DNA from: Mucilaginibacter sp.
Lineage (GTDB): Bacteria > Bacteroidota > Bacteroidia > Sphingobacteriales > Sphingobacteriaceae
Reading direction: 5' to 3'
DNA: 64,000 nucleotides
Assembly (NCBI RefSeq): GCF_028288225.1
Contig: NZ_JAQBOC010000066.1
Location: 35,751-99,750 of the forward strand
Below the pieces are notes generated by a model. It had not been told where the DNA came from and made no database searches. It saw only the letters and a program-made list of their open reading frames with translations. The stretch's first letter is position 1, and every line of letters begins with the position of its first letter. The translations under genes and the position numbers were made by a program. Shown here one piece after another: positions 25,861 to 33,867 of the stretch.

Positions 25861-28020
25861 ATGATAAAAAGCAAGCACAAAGGCTTTGCCGAGAACCTGT
25901 TATTTGCCCTAAATATTTTTATCATCTTTTTCCTGTTATTTGGTTCGGGAATAGTTATTCCGCAATGGCTGCAGCCGGTTGGCAGGCTGCACCCCCTCAT
26001 CCTCCATTTTCCAATCGTGGTGCTGATAATGGCCATGGTCCTGGAGTTTTTTCGCTTCAGAGAAAGGTTCAGCACAGAAAAACTATATCATGATTTCACT
26101 ACGTATCTGTGGTTAACGGGAGCAATCTTCGCTGCACTCACAGCTATTATGGGCCTGTTTTTATCCAAAGAACCTGGCTATGAAGGCGGCACTTTGCAAT
26201 GGCACAAATGGCTGGGCGCTGGTGTTGTTTTTGTGTCGACGGTTATTTACTGGTGTCGCAGCGCCGGGTGGTACAATGTAAAAGCAGCAAGGCTTGGAGC
26301 CACTGTTGTGGTGCTGTCGCTGGTATTTACAGGCCACTTTGGCGCTGATCTCACCCATGGCAACAACTTTGTTTTAGCCCCGGTTTGGCATCCTGAAAAA
26401 AAATTAGTCCCTGTTGATAAAGCCCTGGTTTTTAAGGATGTTATCCAGCCCATATTTGAAAGCAAATGTATCAGCTGTCACAATCCTGATAAAATAAAAG
26501 GCGGCCTGATGCTGATAAATGAAAAATCGATTTTAAAAGGCGGCAAAGATGGCAAGCTGATTGTTCCCGGGCAACCGCAAATCAGTATGCTGTTGAAGCG
26601 CATTCACCTTCCCGCTGAAGACAAAAAACATATGCCCCCATCCGGCAAACCACAGCTAACACCTGATGAGATGAACCTGCTTTACCTGTGGGTAAAAGAA
26701 AATGTGGATTTTAAGAAAAAGGTTATTGACTTGCCCGCAAAGGATTCATTACGGTTAATCGCGTCAACCTACTTAAAACCCGCTGAAGAAATAGAGGAGA
26801 AATATGATTTTGCTGCCGCTGATGATAAGCTTATTAAAAAGCTGAATAATAATTACCGGGTTATTTATTCGTATGCAAAAGAGTCGCCGGCGCTTGGTGT
26901 AAATATTTATAATAAAAGTGCGTATCAGCCTAAAGCTTTGGAAGAATTGAGTCCGATAAAAAAGCAGGTGATCTCGCTCGACCTGGATAAGATGCCCGTA
27001 AAGGATGCTGAACTAAAAACCATTGCCCAATTTGAAAACCTGCATGTGCTTAACCTCAACTTTACCGATGTTACGGGCAGCAGCCTAAAAGAACTTGCAA
27101 AGCTCAAATATTTAAAAATGATCTCGCTTGCAGGTACTCCGCTTAATGCTGCGGCAATTAAACAGATCAGCTCCATAAAAAGCCTTACAAAAATAACCTT
27201 GTGGAATACCGGCTTAACTGATGCCGAAATAAAAGACCTGCAAGCCCATAACAAAAACATTGAATTTGTTAAAAGCTTTAAGGATGATGGCAAAGCTATC
27301 AAGCTGAACGATCCGCAGCTAAAGAATACCACGCTGGTGTTTGCTAAGTCGATACCATTACAGTTAAGTCACCCGATAAAGGGGGTGGAGCTGCGATACT
27401 CCACCGATGGCACCAATCCCGATAGCATAAAATCTCCCGTTTATAAACCCGGCCTTGAACTAACGCAGAATACAGGCGTAAAGGTAAAAGCCTACAAAGC
27501 CGGCTGGCTCAGCAGTGATGTGATGCAGTTTAACGTATTTAAAAGTACCTACACGCCCGATAGCGTTAGTTTTATAGCGCCACCAGATACTAAATACAGC
27601 GCAGATGGTGCAAAGTCCTTAGTGGATAAGGATCTCGGCGGAACAAATTTTGGCAACAGTAAATGGATAGCGGCTCAAAAAAACATAGTAATCTATATGC
27701 AATTTACCAAACCGGTTGATCTGCACACCATCACCTTAAATTGTTTACGAAATATAGGCAGCCAGATCTTTTTGCCAATTGGAATTGAGATTTGGGGCGG
27801 CGCGGATGTAAATCACATGAAATTATTAAGTAATGTTATACCACCCGCTGCAAAAAAGAATGATCCTGCTATGGCGATGGGCATTGATTGTAAGTTGAAT
27901 ATAGCCAAACCAATTACCTGCTTAAAGATCGTAACAAAAAATATTCAGAAACTGCCATCGTGGGATCCGGTAAAAAAAGGACCGGAATGGGTGTTTATGG
28001 ATGAGATATTCTTAAATTAG
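25861..28020 (+). CDS. membrane-bound c-type cytochrome with leucine-rich and chitobiase-like domains
   Basis: This 719-residue multidomain protein begins with four transmembrane helices in residues 12-165 (DUF2231-like, with RLHPLILHFPIVVLIMAM and GHFGADLTHG). A PSCyt1-type cytochrome domain follows with the haem site CISCH at 203-207 and distal HMPPSG. Leucine-rich repeats (about 370-465, LHVLNLNFTDVTG and similar), a chitobiase/FN3-like domain (VELRYSTDGTNPDS, about 500-560) and a carbohydrate-binding-like C-terminus complete it. It is the probable membrane electron acceptor of the cluster, exposing haem and binding domains to the periplasm. Confidence 0.85.
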   Translation: MIKSKHKGFAENLLFALNIFIIFFLLFGSGIVIPQWLQPVGRLHPLILHFPIVVLIMAMVLEFFRFRERFSTEKLYHDFTTYLWLTGAIFAALTAIMGLFLSKEPGYEGGTLQWHKWLGAGVVFVSTVIYWCRSAGWYNVKAARLGATVVVLSLVFTGHFGADLTHGNNFVLAPVWHPEKKLVPVDKALVFKDVIQPIFESKCISCHNPDKIKGGLMLINEKSILKGGKDGKLIVPGQPQISMLLKRIHLPAEDKKHMPPSGKPQLTPDEMNLLYLWVKENVDFKKKVIDLPAKDSLRLIASTYLKPAEEIEEKYDFAAADDKLIKKLNNNYRVIYSYAKESPALGVNIYNKSAYQPKALEELSPIKKQVISLDLDKMPVKDAELKTIAQFENLHVLNLNFTDVTGSSLKELAKLKYLKMISLAGTPLNAAAIKQISSIKSLTKITLWNTGLTDAEIKDLQAHNKNIEFVKSFKDDGKAIKLNDPQLKNTTLVFAKSIPLQLSHPIKGVELRYSTDGTNPDSIKSPVYKPGLELTQNTGVKVKAYKAGWLSSDVMQFNVFKSTYTPDSVSFIAPPDTKYSADGAKSLVDKDLGGTNFGNSKWIAAQKNIVIYMQFTKPVDLHTITLNCLRNIGSQIFLPIGIEIWGGADVNHMKLLSNVIPPAAKKNDPAMAMGIDCKLNIAKPITCLKIVTKNIQKLPSWDPVKKGPEWVFMDEIFLN

Positions 28021-28043
28021 AAGATAATAAACCAAATATAAAA

Positions 28044-28078
28044 AATCGCGTCATTGCTTCGTTCCTCGCAAGGACGTT
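28044..28078. repeat. GTCATTGC-GAGGAACGAAGC-type short repeat
   Basis: AATCGCGTCATTGC, TTCGTTCCTCGC and AAGGACG form a piece of a widely dispersed palindromic family whose usual half is GTCATTGCGAGGAACGAAGC. It lies in the 72-bp gap ahead of the GMC oxidoreductase start. Confidence 0.5.
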
Positions 28079-28092
28079 TAGATTATTGTTTT

Positions 28093-29790
28093 ATGGATAA
28101 TAAAAACACTTACGATGCCATTGTGGTAGGCTCTGGCATCAGCGGCGGCTGGGCTGCCAAGGAACTTTGTGAGCTTGGGGTAAAAACCCTCGTGCTTGAG
28201 CGTGGGCGCAATATTGAGCACCTGAAGGATTATCCAACGGCTACCAAAAACCCATGGGATTTCCCACACCGGATGCAGGAGCCAAAGGCTGTGCTGGATG
28301 AAAACCCCGTGATCAGCAAATGTTATGCCTTCGGCGAGGACACGCAGCACTTTTTTGTTAAAGATAAGGAGCATCCCTATATACAGGAAAAGCCTTTCGA
28401 CTGGATCCGCGGATACCAGGTTGGCGGCAAATCAATTACCTGGGGGCGTGCCTGCCAGCGTTGGAGCAACTTTGAGTTCAGCGCCCCGCAGCGCTATGGC
28501 TACGCGGTTGACTGGCCCATACGATATGAAGATATTGCCCCATGGTACAGCCATGTTGAGAAATTTGCAGGGATCTGCGGTGGTAAAGACGGGCTGGAAG
28601 CTTTGCCGGATGGTGAATACCTGGAGCCTTTTGAAATGAGCGCTGTGGAGCAGGAGATCCAAAAGAAGATAAGTGCGCATTATAAAGACCGTTTTATGGT
28701 GCGTACCCGCTGGGCACATCTAACCAAGCCTGAGCCTATCCATCTGGAGCAGGGTCGTGGCCAATGCCAGGCGCGCGACCTTTGTACAAGGGGTTGTCCG
28801 TTTGGTGGTTATTTCAGCTCCGTATCATCAACCCTGCCCTGGGCAAAAAAGACCGGTAACCTTACCATCAGACCACATTCGGTAGTGCATTCCATTATTT
28901 ACGATGAACAAAAAGGCAAGGCTGTAGGCGTAAAAATTATTGATGCACTGACCAACCAGGAAGTTGACTATTATGCCAAAGTGATATTTTTAAACGCGGC
29001 TTGCTTAAATACAAACCTAATATTGCTCAACTCAAAATCACACCGCTTTCCGAACGGATTAGGCAATGATAATGGCTTGCTGGGCAAGTATCTTGCCTTT
29101 CAAAATTACCGGGCGAGCGTACATGGCACTTATGATGGGCTGAAGGATAAATATTATTTCGGTAGAAATCCAACCAATCCCATCATTGCCAACTACCGTA
29201 ACCTGCATAAGCAGGATACCGACTTTTTGGGCGGATACCTCACTTTTGTATATTCAAACCGGAGCCCGGAGTTCAGGAATGGGCTAAATGATGGAATTGG
29301 CGGCGATTATAAAGATTTGCTAACAGAACCCGGTCCATGGCGCGCAGGCATGTTTATGCAGGGCGAAACCATCCCGAAGGAAGAAAACCACGTACGTTTG
29401 AGCGCCGGCCATAAAGATCCATGGGGAATTCCGCAGCTTATAACCTCGGTTGGTTATGATGATAACGATGAAAAAATGGTTGCTGACTTCTTAACCCAAA
29501 GTGCTGAAATGCTTGAAATAGCCGGCGTAAGGGACATTCAAAAGATAGATACCAAACAGGCTCCGGGTCTTGACATTCACGAAATGGGCGGCTGCCGGAT
29601 GGGTAACGATCCCAAAACATCATTACTAAACAAATGGAACCAGCTGCATTTGTGTAATAACGTGTTTGTAACAGATGGCGCCTGCATGACCAGCACCGGC
29701 AATCAAAGCCCATCAATTTTATATATGGCTTTTGCTGCAAGGGCAGCGCATCACGCGGTAGAGGAGATGAAGAAGGGAAATTTGAGTTAA
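28093..29790 (+). CDS. GMC-family FAD oxidoreductase
   Basis: This 565-residue flavoprotein has a dinucleotide-binding GSGISGGWAAKEL (about 12-24) and an FAD-contacting GYQVGGKSITWGRACQRW. The C-terminal active-site block has IHEMGGCRMG and TGNQSPSI (catalytic His and Asn). A Cys-rich stretch CQARDLCTRGCPFGGYFS resembles the gluconate/sugar dehydrogenase branch. It would oxidise a sugar or polyol hydroxyl. No export signal is visible, and the Tat-bearing small subunit that often accompanies this branch is missing. An upstream TTG at 28054 is within repeat DNA, so the ATG at 28093 is used. Confidence 0.9.
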   Translation: MDNKNTYDAIVVGSGISGGWAAKELCELGVKTLVLERGRNIEHLKDYPTATKNPWDFPHRMQEPKAVLDENPVISKCYAFGEDTQHFFVKDKEHPYIQEKPFDWIRGYQVGGKSITWGRACQRWSNFEFSAPQRYGYAVDWPIRYEDIAPWYSHVEKFAGICGGKDGLEALPDGEYLEPFEMSAVEQEIQKKISAHYKDRFMVRTRWAHLTKPEPIHLEQGRGQCQARDLCTRGCPFGGYFSSVSSTLPWAKKTGNLTIRPHSVVHSIIYDEQKGKAVGVKIIDALTNQEVDYYAKVIFLNAACLNTNLILLNSKSHRFPNGLGNDNGLLGKYLAFQNYRASVHGTYDGLKDKYYFGRNPTNPIIANYRNLHKQDTDFLGGYLTFVYSNRSPEFRNGLNDGIGGDYKDLLTEPGPWRAGMFMQGETIPKEENHVRLSAGHKDPWGIPQLITSVGYDDNDEKMVADFLTQSAEMLEIAGVRDIQKIDTKQAPGLDIHEMGGCRMGNDPKTSLLNKWNQLHLCNNVFVTDGACMTSTGNQSPSILYMAFAARAAHHAVEEMKKGNLS

Positions 29791-29802
29791 ATTTTAATTT
29801 TC

Positions 29803-29890
29803 AATCTCTGCGGACTCTACTGTTTTTTCTGTATCTCCGTTGTTAATTAACCACGGAGGGCGCTAAAAAAGCACAGAGGTTATAGAGGAA
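29803..29890. repeat. dispersed CTCCGT/ACGGAG inverted repeat
   Basis: The core CTCCGTTGTTAATTAACCAC plus GGAG is a near-perfect palindrome around TTAATTAA. It is flanked by TCTCTGCGGACTC on one side and GCACAGAGGTTATAGAGG on the other. It belongs to the same word family as the unit at 25666-25793 and fills the gap between the GMC gene and the next gene. Confidence 0.55.
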
Positions 29891-29907
29891 AAAAGAAAAA
29901 CAGAAAT

Positions 29908-30360
29908 ATGATAAACCAGCGAATGAAATTTAGATTAAATTATCATGTTTCTGAAAAGACTATTCTGGAACCAGGTGTCATACTTCAAAATATTCAATTG
30001 CATCTAAATTATAAAAAGTACGATATCATTAGCGCTGCTGATAATATTGTAAAGTTTAAAACTAATCCTTGGGAATTAAGATGGCGTCATAGTCCAACAA
30101 AACTCGATGGAGGGGAATTTGAACTGAATACATCTAATGATTGCACTACGATAACATTAAATTATTATGATAATATTTTGCTGACGCTGCTTCTTGTCGT
30201 AGGAATGATGATTAGTTTAATTTCTGAGGGCGATTACGAACCCATCCCATTTTTTATCGCCTTTTTTTTAATTACAGGCCTTATCCATATTATCACGTTA
30301 AAAAGCAAAGCCAGGGAACTATTAAAGAATATATTAAAGGATATGAATCACGATATCTAA
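29908..30360 (+). CDS. hypothetical protein with two C-terminal membrane helices
   Basis: This 150-residue protein has about 90 residues of soluble mixed beta structure (a domain with WELRWRHSPTKLDGGEF), then two hydrophobic segments at about 92-108 and 112-130. I do not recognise a family. Starts are possible at 29908 or at the ATG at 29923. It lies between the GMC and TIM-barrel genes on the same strand, but its A+T-rich codon use differs somewhat from theirs, so it may be a passenger rather than a pathway member. Confidence 0.6.
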   Translation: MINQRMKFRLNYHVSEKTILEPGVILQNIQLHLNYKKYDIISAADNIVKFKTNPWELRWRHSPTKLDGGEFELNTSNDCTTITLNYYDNILLTLLLVVGMMISLISEGDYEPIPFFIAFFLITGLIHIITLKSKARELLKNILKDMNHDI

Positions 30361-30386
30361 ACTCAATTAATACCTATAATCAAACC

Positions 30387-31262
30387 ATGACAGATAGAAG
30401 ATCATTTCTAAAAAACACAAGCCTGTTAACCCTTTCCATCCCATTATTAAAAACCGGATTATTCGCCGCGCCATTTGCGCGTAAGCTCCCTGCATTAGGC
30501 ATCCAGCTATACATGGTAAAGGAAGATATGGAAAAGGATCCATCGGGAACCTTAAAGCAAATAGGCAAAATGGGCTATACCCAAATTGAAAGCTATGGTG
30601 GCAACAAGGGTGTTTTTTGGGGGATGAGCAATAAGGAGTTCAGCAAGCTGGCAAAGGATAATGGTTTAGATGTAGTATCAACCCATTATGCAGGCAACAA
30701 CGAAGGCTTTGAGAAACTGGCGGCCGAAGCGGTGGAGATTGGCATGAAATATTTGACCTACCCGTGGAAGGGTCCGCAAAAAAGTATTGATAACTTTAAA
30801 AGGATAGCCGATGAGTTTAACGGTTATGGCACCATCTGCAAAAAGAACGGACTGCGCTTCGCCTATCATCCGCATGATTATCCTTATAAACCGGTAGATG
30901 GACAGTTGCCTATTGATGTATTGCTTGCCGGTACAGATAAAGAACTGGTAGATTTCCAGATGGATTTTTATTACACGGTTACCGAGGGACAGGACCCCGA
31001 AGCATATATAAAAAAGCACAGCCCGCGTTTTCGCTTGTGCCATATGCGCGATGTGCTGAAAGTGCGTCTTCCAAAAGGCAGTGAAGATGAATCCGCCTGT
31101 GACCTTGGAACCGGGATCATTAACTACCCACACCTGCTCTCAACTGTTTTAGATAATGGGATGGAATACTTTTTTGTTGAGCAATCCCGATTTTATAATG
31201 AAACACCTCTGCAAAGCGCTGCAATTAATGCTGCCTATTTAGAGACGCTGAAACTTACGTAG
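30387..31262 (+). CDS. exported TIM-barrel sugar isomerase/epimerase
   Basis: This 291-residue protein starts with a Tat-like leader (TDRRSFLKNTSLLTLS, cleavable to about residue 30). It then follows the xylose-isomerase-like TIM barrel (AP endonuclease 2 superfamily): LGIQLYMVKEDMEKDP, GYTQIESYGG, a strand with FAYHPHDYPY, FQMDFYYTVTEG, RLCHMRDVLK, and YFFVEQSRF near the end. His, Asp and Glu residues in those strands are the expected metal ligands. Such proteins next to GMC oxidoreductases have been linked to 3-keto-sugar pathways, which I propose here by analogy only. Confidence 0.87.
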   Translation: MTDRRSFLKNTSLLTLSIPLLKTGLFAAPFARKLPALGIQLYMVKEDMEKDPSGTLKQIGKMGYTQIESYGGNKGVFWGMSNKEFSKLAKDNGLDVVSTHYAGNNEGFEKLAAEAVEIGMKYLTYPWKGPQKSIDNFKRIADEFNGYGTICKKNGLRFAYHPHDYPYKPVDGQLPIDVLLAGTDKELVDFQMDFYYTVTEGQDPEAYIKKHSPRFRLCHMRDVLKVRLPKGSEDESACDLGTGIINYPHLLSTVLDNGMEYFFVEQSRFYNETPLQSAAINAAYLETLKLT

Positions 31263-31272
31263 CTTTACCCGC

Positions 31273-31758
31273 ATGAACGAAGAACAACGATTACGCAAAC
31301 GAATCAGGATTTGGGTGTGGATCTTTATAGTCGGCCTGGTGTTAAGCGGCGTAACAGCATTTCCTATTGAAACCGAACTCGCCTTTATGGTTAATCATTC
31401 ATCCATATTTCCGGCATTTATGGCGCACTGGGTAGAAACTATTTATGCAGCGGTTAAAGATACCAATACCCGCTATCCATATTTAGCTTACGGAACAGAC
31501 TGGCTGGCATTTGGGCATATAGTAATTGCTACCGCGTTTATTGGTCCGCTGCGCGATCCTGAAAAAAACATTTGGGTGATCCAGTTTGGCATGATAGCCT
31601 GTGTAATGGTTTTACCGCTGGCATTTATTGCCGGCCCAATCCGCCATATCCCTGTTTACTGGCGGTTGATTGATTGCTGCTTTGGTGTTTTCGGGATCAT
31701 CCCGCTTTACGTTTGTTATAAAAGTATCAGGAAGCTGGAAGGATTGAAAGGCGTGTAA
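31273..31758 (+). CDS. four-helix membrane protein after the sugar isomerase
   Basis: This 161-residue protein has four hydrophobic segments (about 12-30, 75-92, 103-120 and 128-148) and short polar loops; the second loop carries YPYLAYGTDWLAFGH. I know no functional family for it. It begins 10 nt after the isomerase stop, so it is translated from the same message. It closes the cluster; a long nested palindrome lies about 50 nt downstream. Confidence 0.75.
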   Translation: MNEEQRLRKRIRIWVWIFIVGLVLSGVTAFPIETELAFMVNHSSIFPAFMAHWVETIYAAVKDTNTRYPYLAYGTDWLAFGHIVIATAFIGPLRDPEKNIWVIQFGMIACVMVLPLAFIAGPIRHIPVYWRLIDCCFGVFGIIPLYVCYKSIRKLEGLKGV

Positions 31759-31810
31759 AATCACCCCGTCTTTACTTTTAAAGGAGGTTTTATGCATAAA
31801 AATCAACAAT

Positions 31811-31975
31811 GACCCGGAGGGTTTACCCCTTTGTAGAAAAATATAATAACAAATAGATTGCCTCATTAGAGGCTACCCTTAGCCCGCAAGATCTTCAGAT
31901 GGATGAAGGGTAGCCTCTAATGAGGCAAAAAAGATTGGACCTGGTGTTTCTACAAAGGGGTGGACCCTCCGGGTC
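31811..31975. repeat. 165-bp element of two nested inverted repeats
   Basis: The outer arms (31811-31839 and 31947-31975) begin GACCCGGAGGGT and end CCCCTTTGTAGAAA, matching each other in reverse with two mismatches in 29 bp. The inner arms (31858-31880 and 31906-31928) are a perfect 23-bp inverted repeat, from TTGCCTCATTAG to GAGGCTACCCTT. The whole could fold as a hairpin within a hairpin. No coding capacity is present. It may be a MITE-like element and may also stop transcription out of the cluster. Confidence 0.85.
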
Positions 31976-32054
31976 ATAGCTTAAGCAGGGATTATTAAAG
32001 GGATTCCGCCTTAATTACTGCCAACTGCCCACTCAAAACTGCCAGCTGATTTTC

Positions 32055-32062
32055 TACCTTTG
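32055..32062 (+). promoter_or_regulatory. possible -7 box of the methyltransferase gene
   Basis: TACCTTTG matches TAnnTTTG and ends only five bases before the ATG at 32068, so transcription would start at or near the start codon. No good -33 box was found at the right distance, which keeps confidence low. Confidence 0.35.
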
Positions 32063-32067
32063 CACAC

Positions 32068-33255
32068 ATGATTGAGGTTATATTAAAGAAGGGTAAAGAA
32101 AAAGCAGTTTTACACCGCCACCCCTGGGTGTTTTCGGGCGCCATTGAAAAGGTAAAAGGGAACCCCGCAAATGGCGATATTGTAAAGCTGATAGATGCCA
32201 AAGGCGCTTTTATGGCCTATGGCTTTTATAACGATCAATCGAGAGTTGCATTGCGTTTGTTGGAGTGGGATGAAGCTGTTGAAGTTAATGAGCAATGGTT
32301 CAGAGAAAAAGTAGCAGTGGCAGTAGAGGGTCGCAGTAGTTTGCTGGCAGATGGAATAATCAACACCTGCCGCTTAATATTCAGTGAGTCTGATTACCTG
32401 CCCGGCCTGATAGTTGATAAATATGCCGATCACCTGGCTGTGCAGGTGCTGACATCAGGCATAGAAAAAATGATGCCTTGTATTATTGATGAGTTGCAGC
32501 GTTTGCTAAAACCGGAAAGCATTTTTGATAAAAGCGATGCATCATCCCGGAACCACGAAGGATTGCAAACCCAAAATGTTGTACTTGCCGGCAATCACCC
32601 GCCTGAAAGAGTTGAGGTTATTGAAAACGGGATTATTTATAACATAAACATAGCCGAAGGGCAAAAATCCGGTTTTTATTGCGATCAGCGCGATAACCGA
32701 AAAATTGTGGCAGCATACGCTAAAGGGAAAAAAGTGCTGGATTGCTTTTGCTATACCGGCGGCTTTACATTAAACAGCTTGCAAAGTGGCGCTGCTGCGG
32801 TTACCACAGTCGATAGCTCGGTATTGGCAATTGATACCCTAAAAGAGAATGTGCTGCTGAATAAGTTTGATACAACTAAAGTAACCGCCATACCATCTGA
32901 TGTAAATAAACAGCTCCGTAAATTCAGGGACGAGGGTGAAATGTTCGACATTATTGTGCTCGATCCGCCTAAATATGCGCCATCGCGGTCGGCATTGGAT
33001 AAGGCATCACGTGCATATAAAGACCTTAATCGTTTAGGAATGCTATTGCTTAATAAGGGCGGTTTACTGGCAACCTATTCCTGTTCGGGTGCTATGGATA
33101 TGGAAACCTTTAAACAGGTGCTGGCTTGGGCAGCGCTGGATGCCGGTAAACAGGTTCAGTTTATCCACCAGTTTTGCCAGCCTGAGGATCATCCAGTAAG
33201 ATCATCATTTCCTGAGGGTGAGTATTTGAAGGGGCTGCTTTGCAGGGTGTTTTGA
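32068..33255 (+). CDS. RlmI-like class I rRNA (cytosine-C5) methyltransferase
   Basis: This 395-residue protein has an N-terminal PUA-like RNA-binding domain (about 1-70, starting VILKKGKEKAVLHRHPWVFSGAI), a central domain, and a Rossmann methyltransferase fold (about 190-395). Motif I is VLDCFCYTGGFTL, and the catalytic loops are VLDPPKYAPSR and the Cys motif TYSCSGAM. These are the marks of the RlmI/RlmK group that methylates C1962 of 23S rRNA using S-adenosylmethionine. It is a cytoplasmic, single-gene unit. Confidence 0.9.
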   Translation: MIEVILKKGKEKAVLHRHPWVFSGAIEKVKGNPANGDIVKLIDAKGAFMAYGFYNDQSRVALRLLEWDEAVEVNEQWFREKVAVAVEGRSSLLADGIINTCRLIFSESDYLPGLIVDKYADHLAVQVLTSGIEKMMPCIIDELQRLLKPESIFDKSDASSRNHEGLQTQNVVLAGNHPPERVEVIENGIIYNINIAEGQKSGFYCDQRDNRKIVAAYAKGKKVLDCFCYTGGFTLNSLQSGAAAVTTVDSSVLAIDTLKENVLLNKFDTTKVTAIPSDVNKQLRKFRDEGEMFDIIVLDPPKYAPSRSALDKASRAYKDLNRLGMLLLNKGGLLATYSCSGAMDMETFKQVLAWAALDAGKQVQFIHQFCQPEDHPVRSSFPEGEYLKGLLCRVF

Positions 33256-33257
33256 GG

Positions 33258-33312
33258 GACAGAACCAAGAGGTCAAGAATCAGGAATCAAGATATAAGAA
33301 GTAAGAATTTAG
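33258..33312. repeat. short dispersed repeat of AAGAGTCAAGA type
   Basis: CCAAGAGGTCAAGAATCAGG and AATCAAGATATAAGAAG resemble the element at 15218-15299. It is only a half unit here, directly after the methyltransferase gene. Confidence 0.4.
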
Positions 33313-33398
33313 ACTTCAATAAAATAATTTTCTATCCTTTGTCCTGTTCTTAAAACATTATTCGTCATTGGGGTATAAACATTAAAAAACTAAGTATC

Positions 33399-33740
33399 AT
33401 GAAAGATTTCCTTCTCGTTTACAGAAACGATTACAAGAACCAGCCAGTTGGCTCACCAGAAGAAATGCAGGCTGTCACCAAAAAATGGATGGACTGGATC
33501 GGCGGTATTGCTGCCCAAAACAAATTAGCCAACCAGGGAAACCGTTTAGGCTCTGAAGGTAGGGTAGTTAGGCCAAACAATGTTGTTACTGATGGCCCTT
33601 ACACCGAAATTAAAGAATTGATAGGCGGATATTCTATTATCAATGTTGAATCGTACGATGAAGCTGTTGAGATAGCAAAAGGCTGCCCGATTTTTGAATT
33701 TGGTGGAAACGTAGAAGTAAGGGACATTAACCCCATGTAA
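33399..33740 (+). CDS. YciI/DGPF-domain protein paired with an ECF42 sigma factor
   Basis: This 113-residue protein of the YCII-related superfamily has FLLVYRNDYK at the N-terminus and VVTDGPYTEIKELIGGYSII around residues 65-84, the DGPF-like motif (here DGPY). Genes for such proteins sit beside ECF42 sigma factors and are their usual targets. The sigma gene follows on the same strand after a palindrome and a terminator-like hairpin. The small protein's biochemical role is not known. Confidence 0.88.
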   Translation: MKDFLLVYRNDYKNQPVGSPEEMQAVTKKWMDWIGGIAAQNKLANQGNRLGSEGRVVRPNNVVTDGPYTEIKELIGGYSIINVESYDEAVEIAKGCPIFEFGGNVEVRDINPM

Positions 33741-33746
33741 ATGATT

Positions 33747-33818
33747 AATATCGAACCATGAATGATGAATAACGAAATGACTTCAGCGTTCGGGATCCGG
33801 CGTTCATGGTTCGATATT
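33747..33818. repeat. 16-bp perfect inverted repeat between yciI-like and sigma genes
   Basis: AATATCGAACCATGAA (33747-33762) is exactly inverted at 33803-33818, with a 40-nt loop that again contains GTTCGGGATCCGGCGTTC. It could be a dispersed element or a strong hairpin ending the YciI message. Confidence 0.65.
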
Positions 33819-33834
33819 TAAACTTTTTTACTTA

Positions 33835-33864
33835 AGCCTTTGTATTATTGCAGAGGCTTTTTTT
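33835..33864 (+). terminator. intrinsic-terminator-like hairpin abutting the sigma gene
   Basis: AGCCT (33835-33839) pairs with AGGCT (33854-33858) and a T-rich run follows to 33864. This ends three bases before the ATG of the ECF42 gene at 33868, so any message made upstream would be cut just ahead of the start codon. Confidence 0.5.
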
Positions 33865-33867
33865 ATT

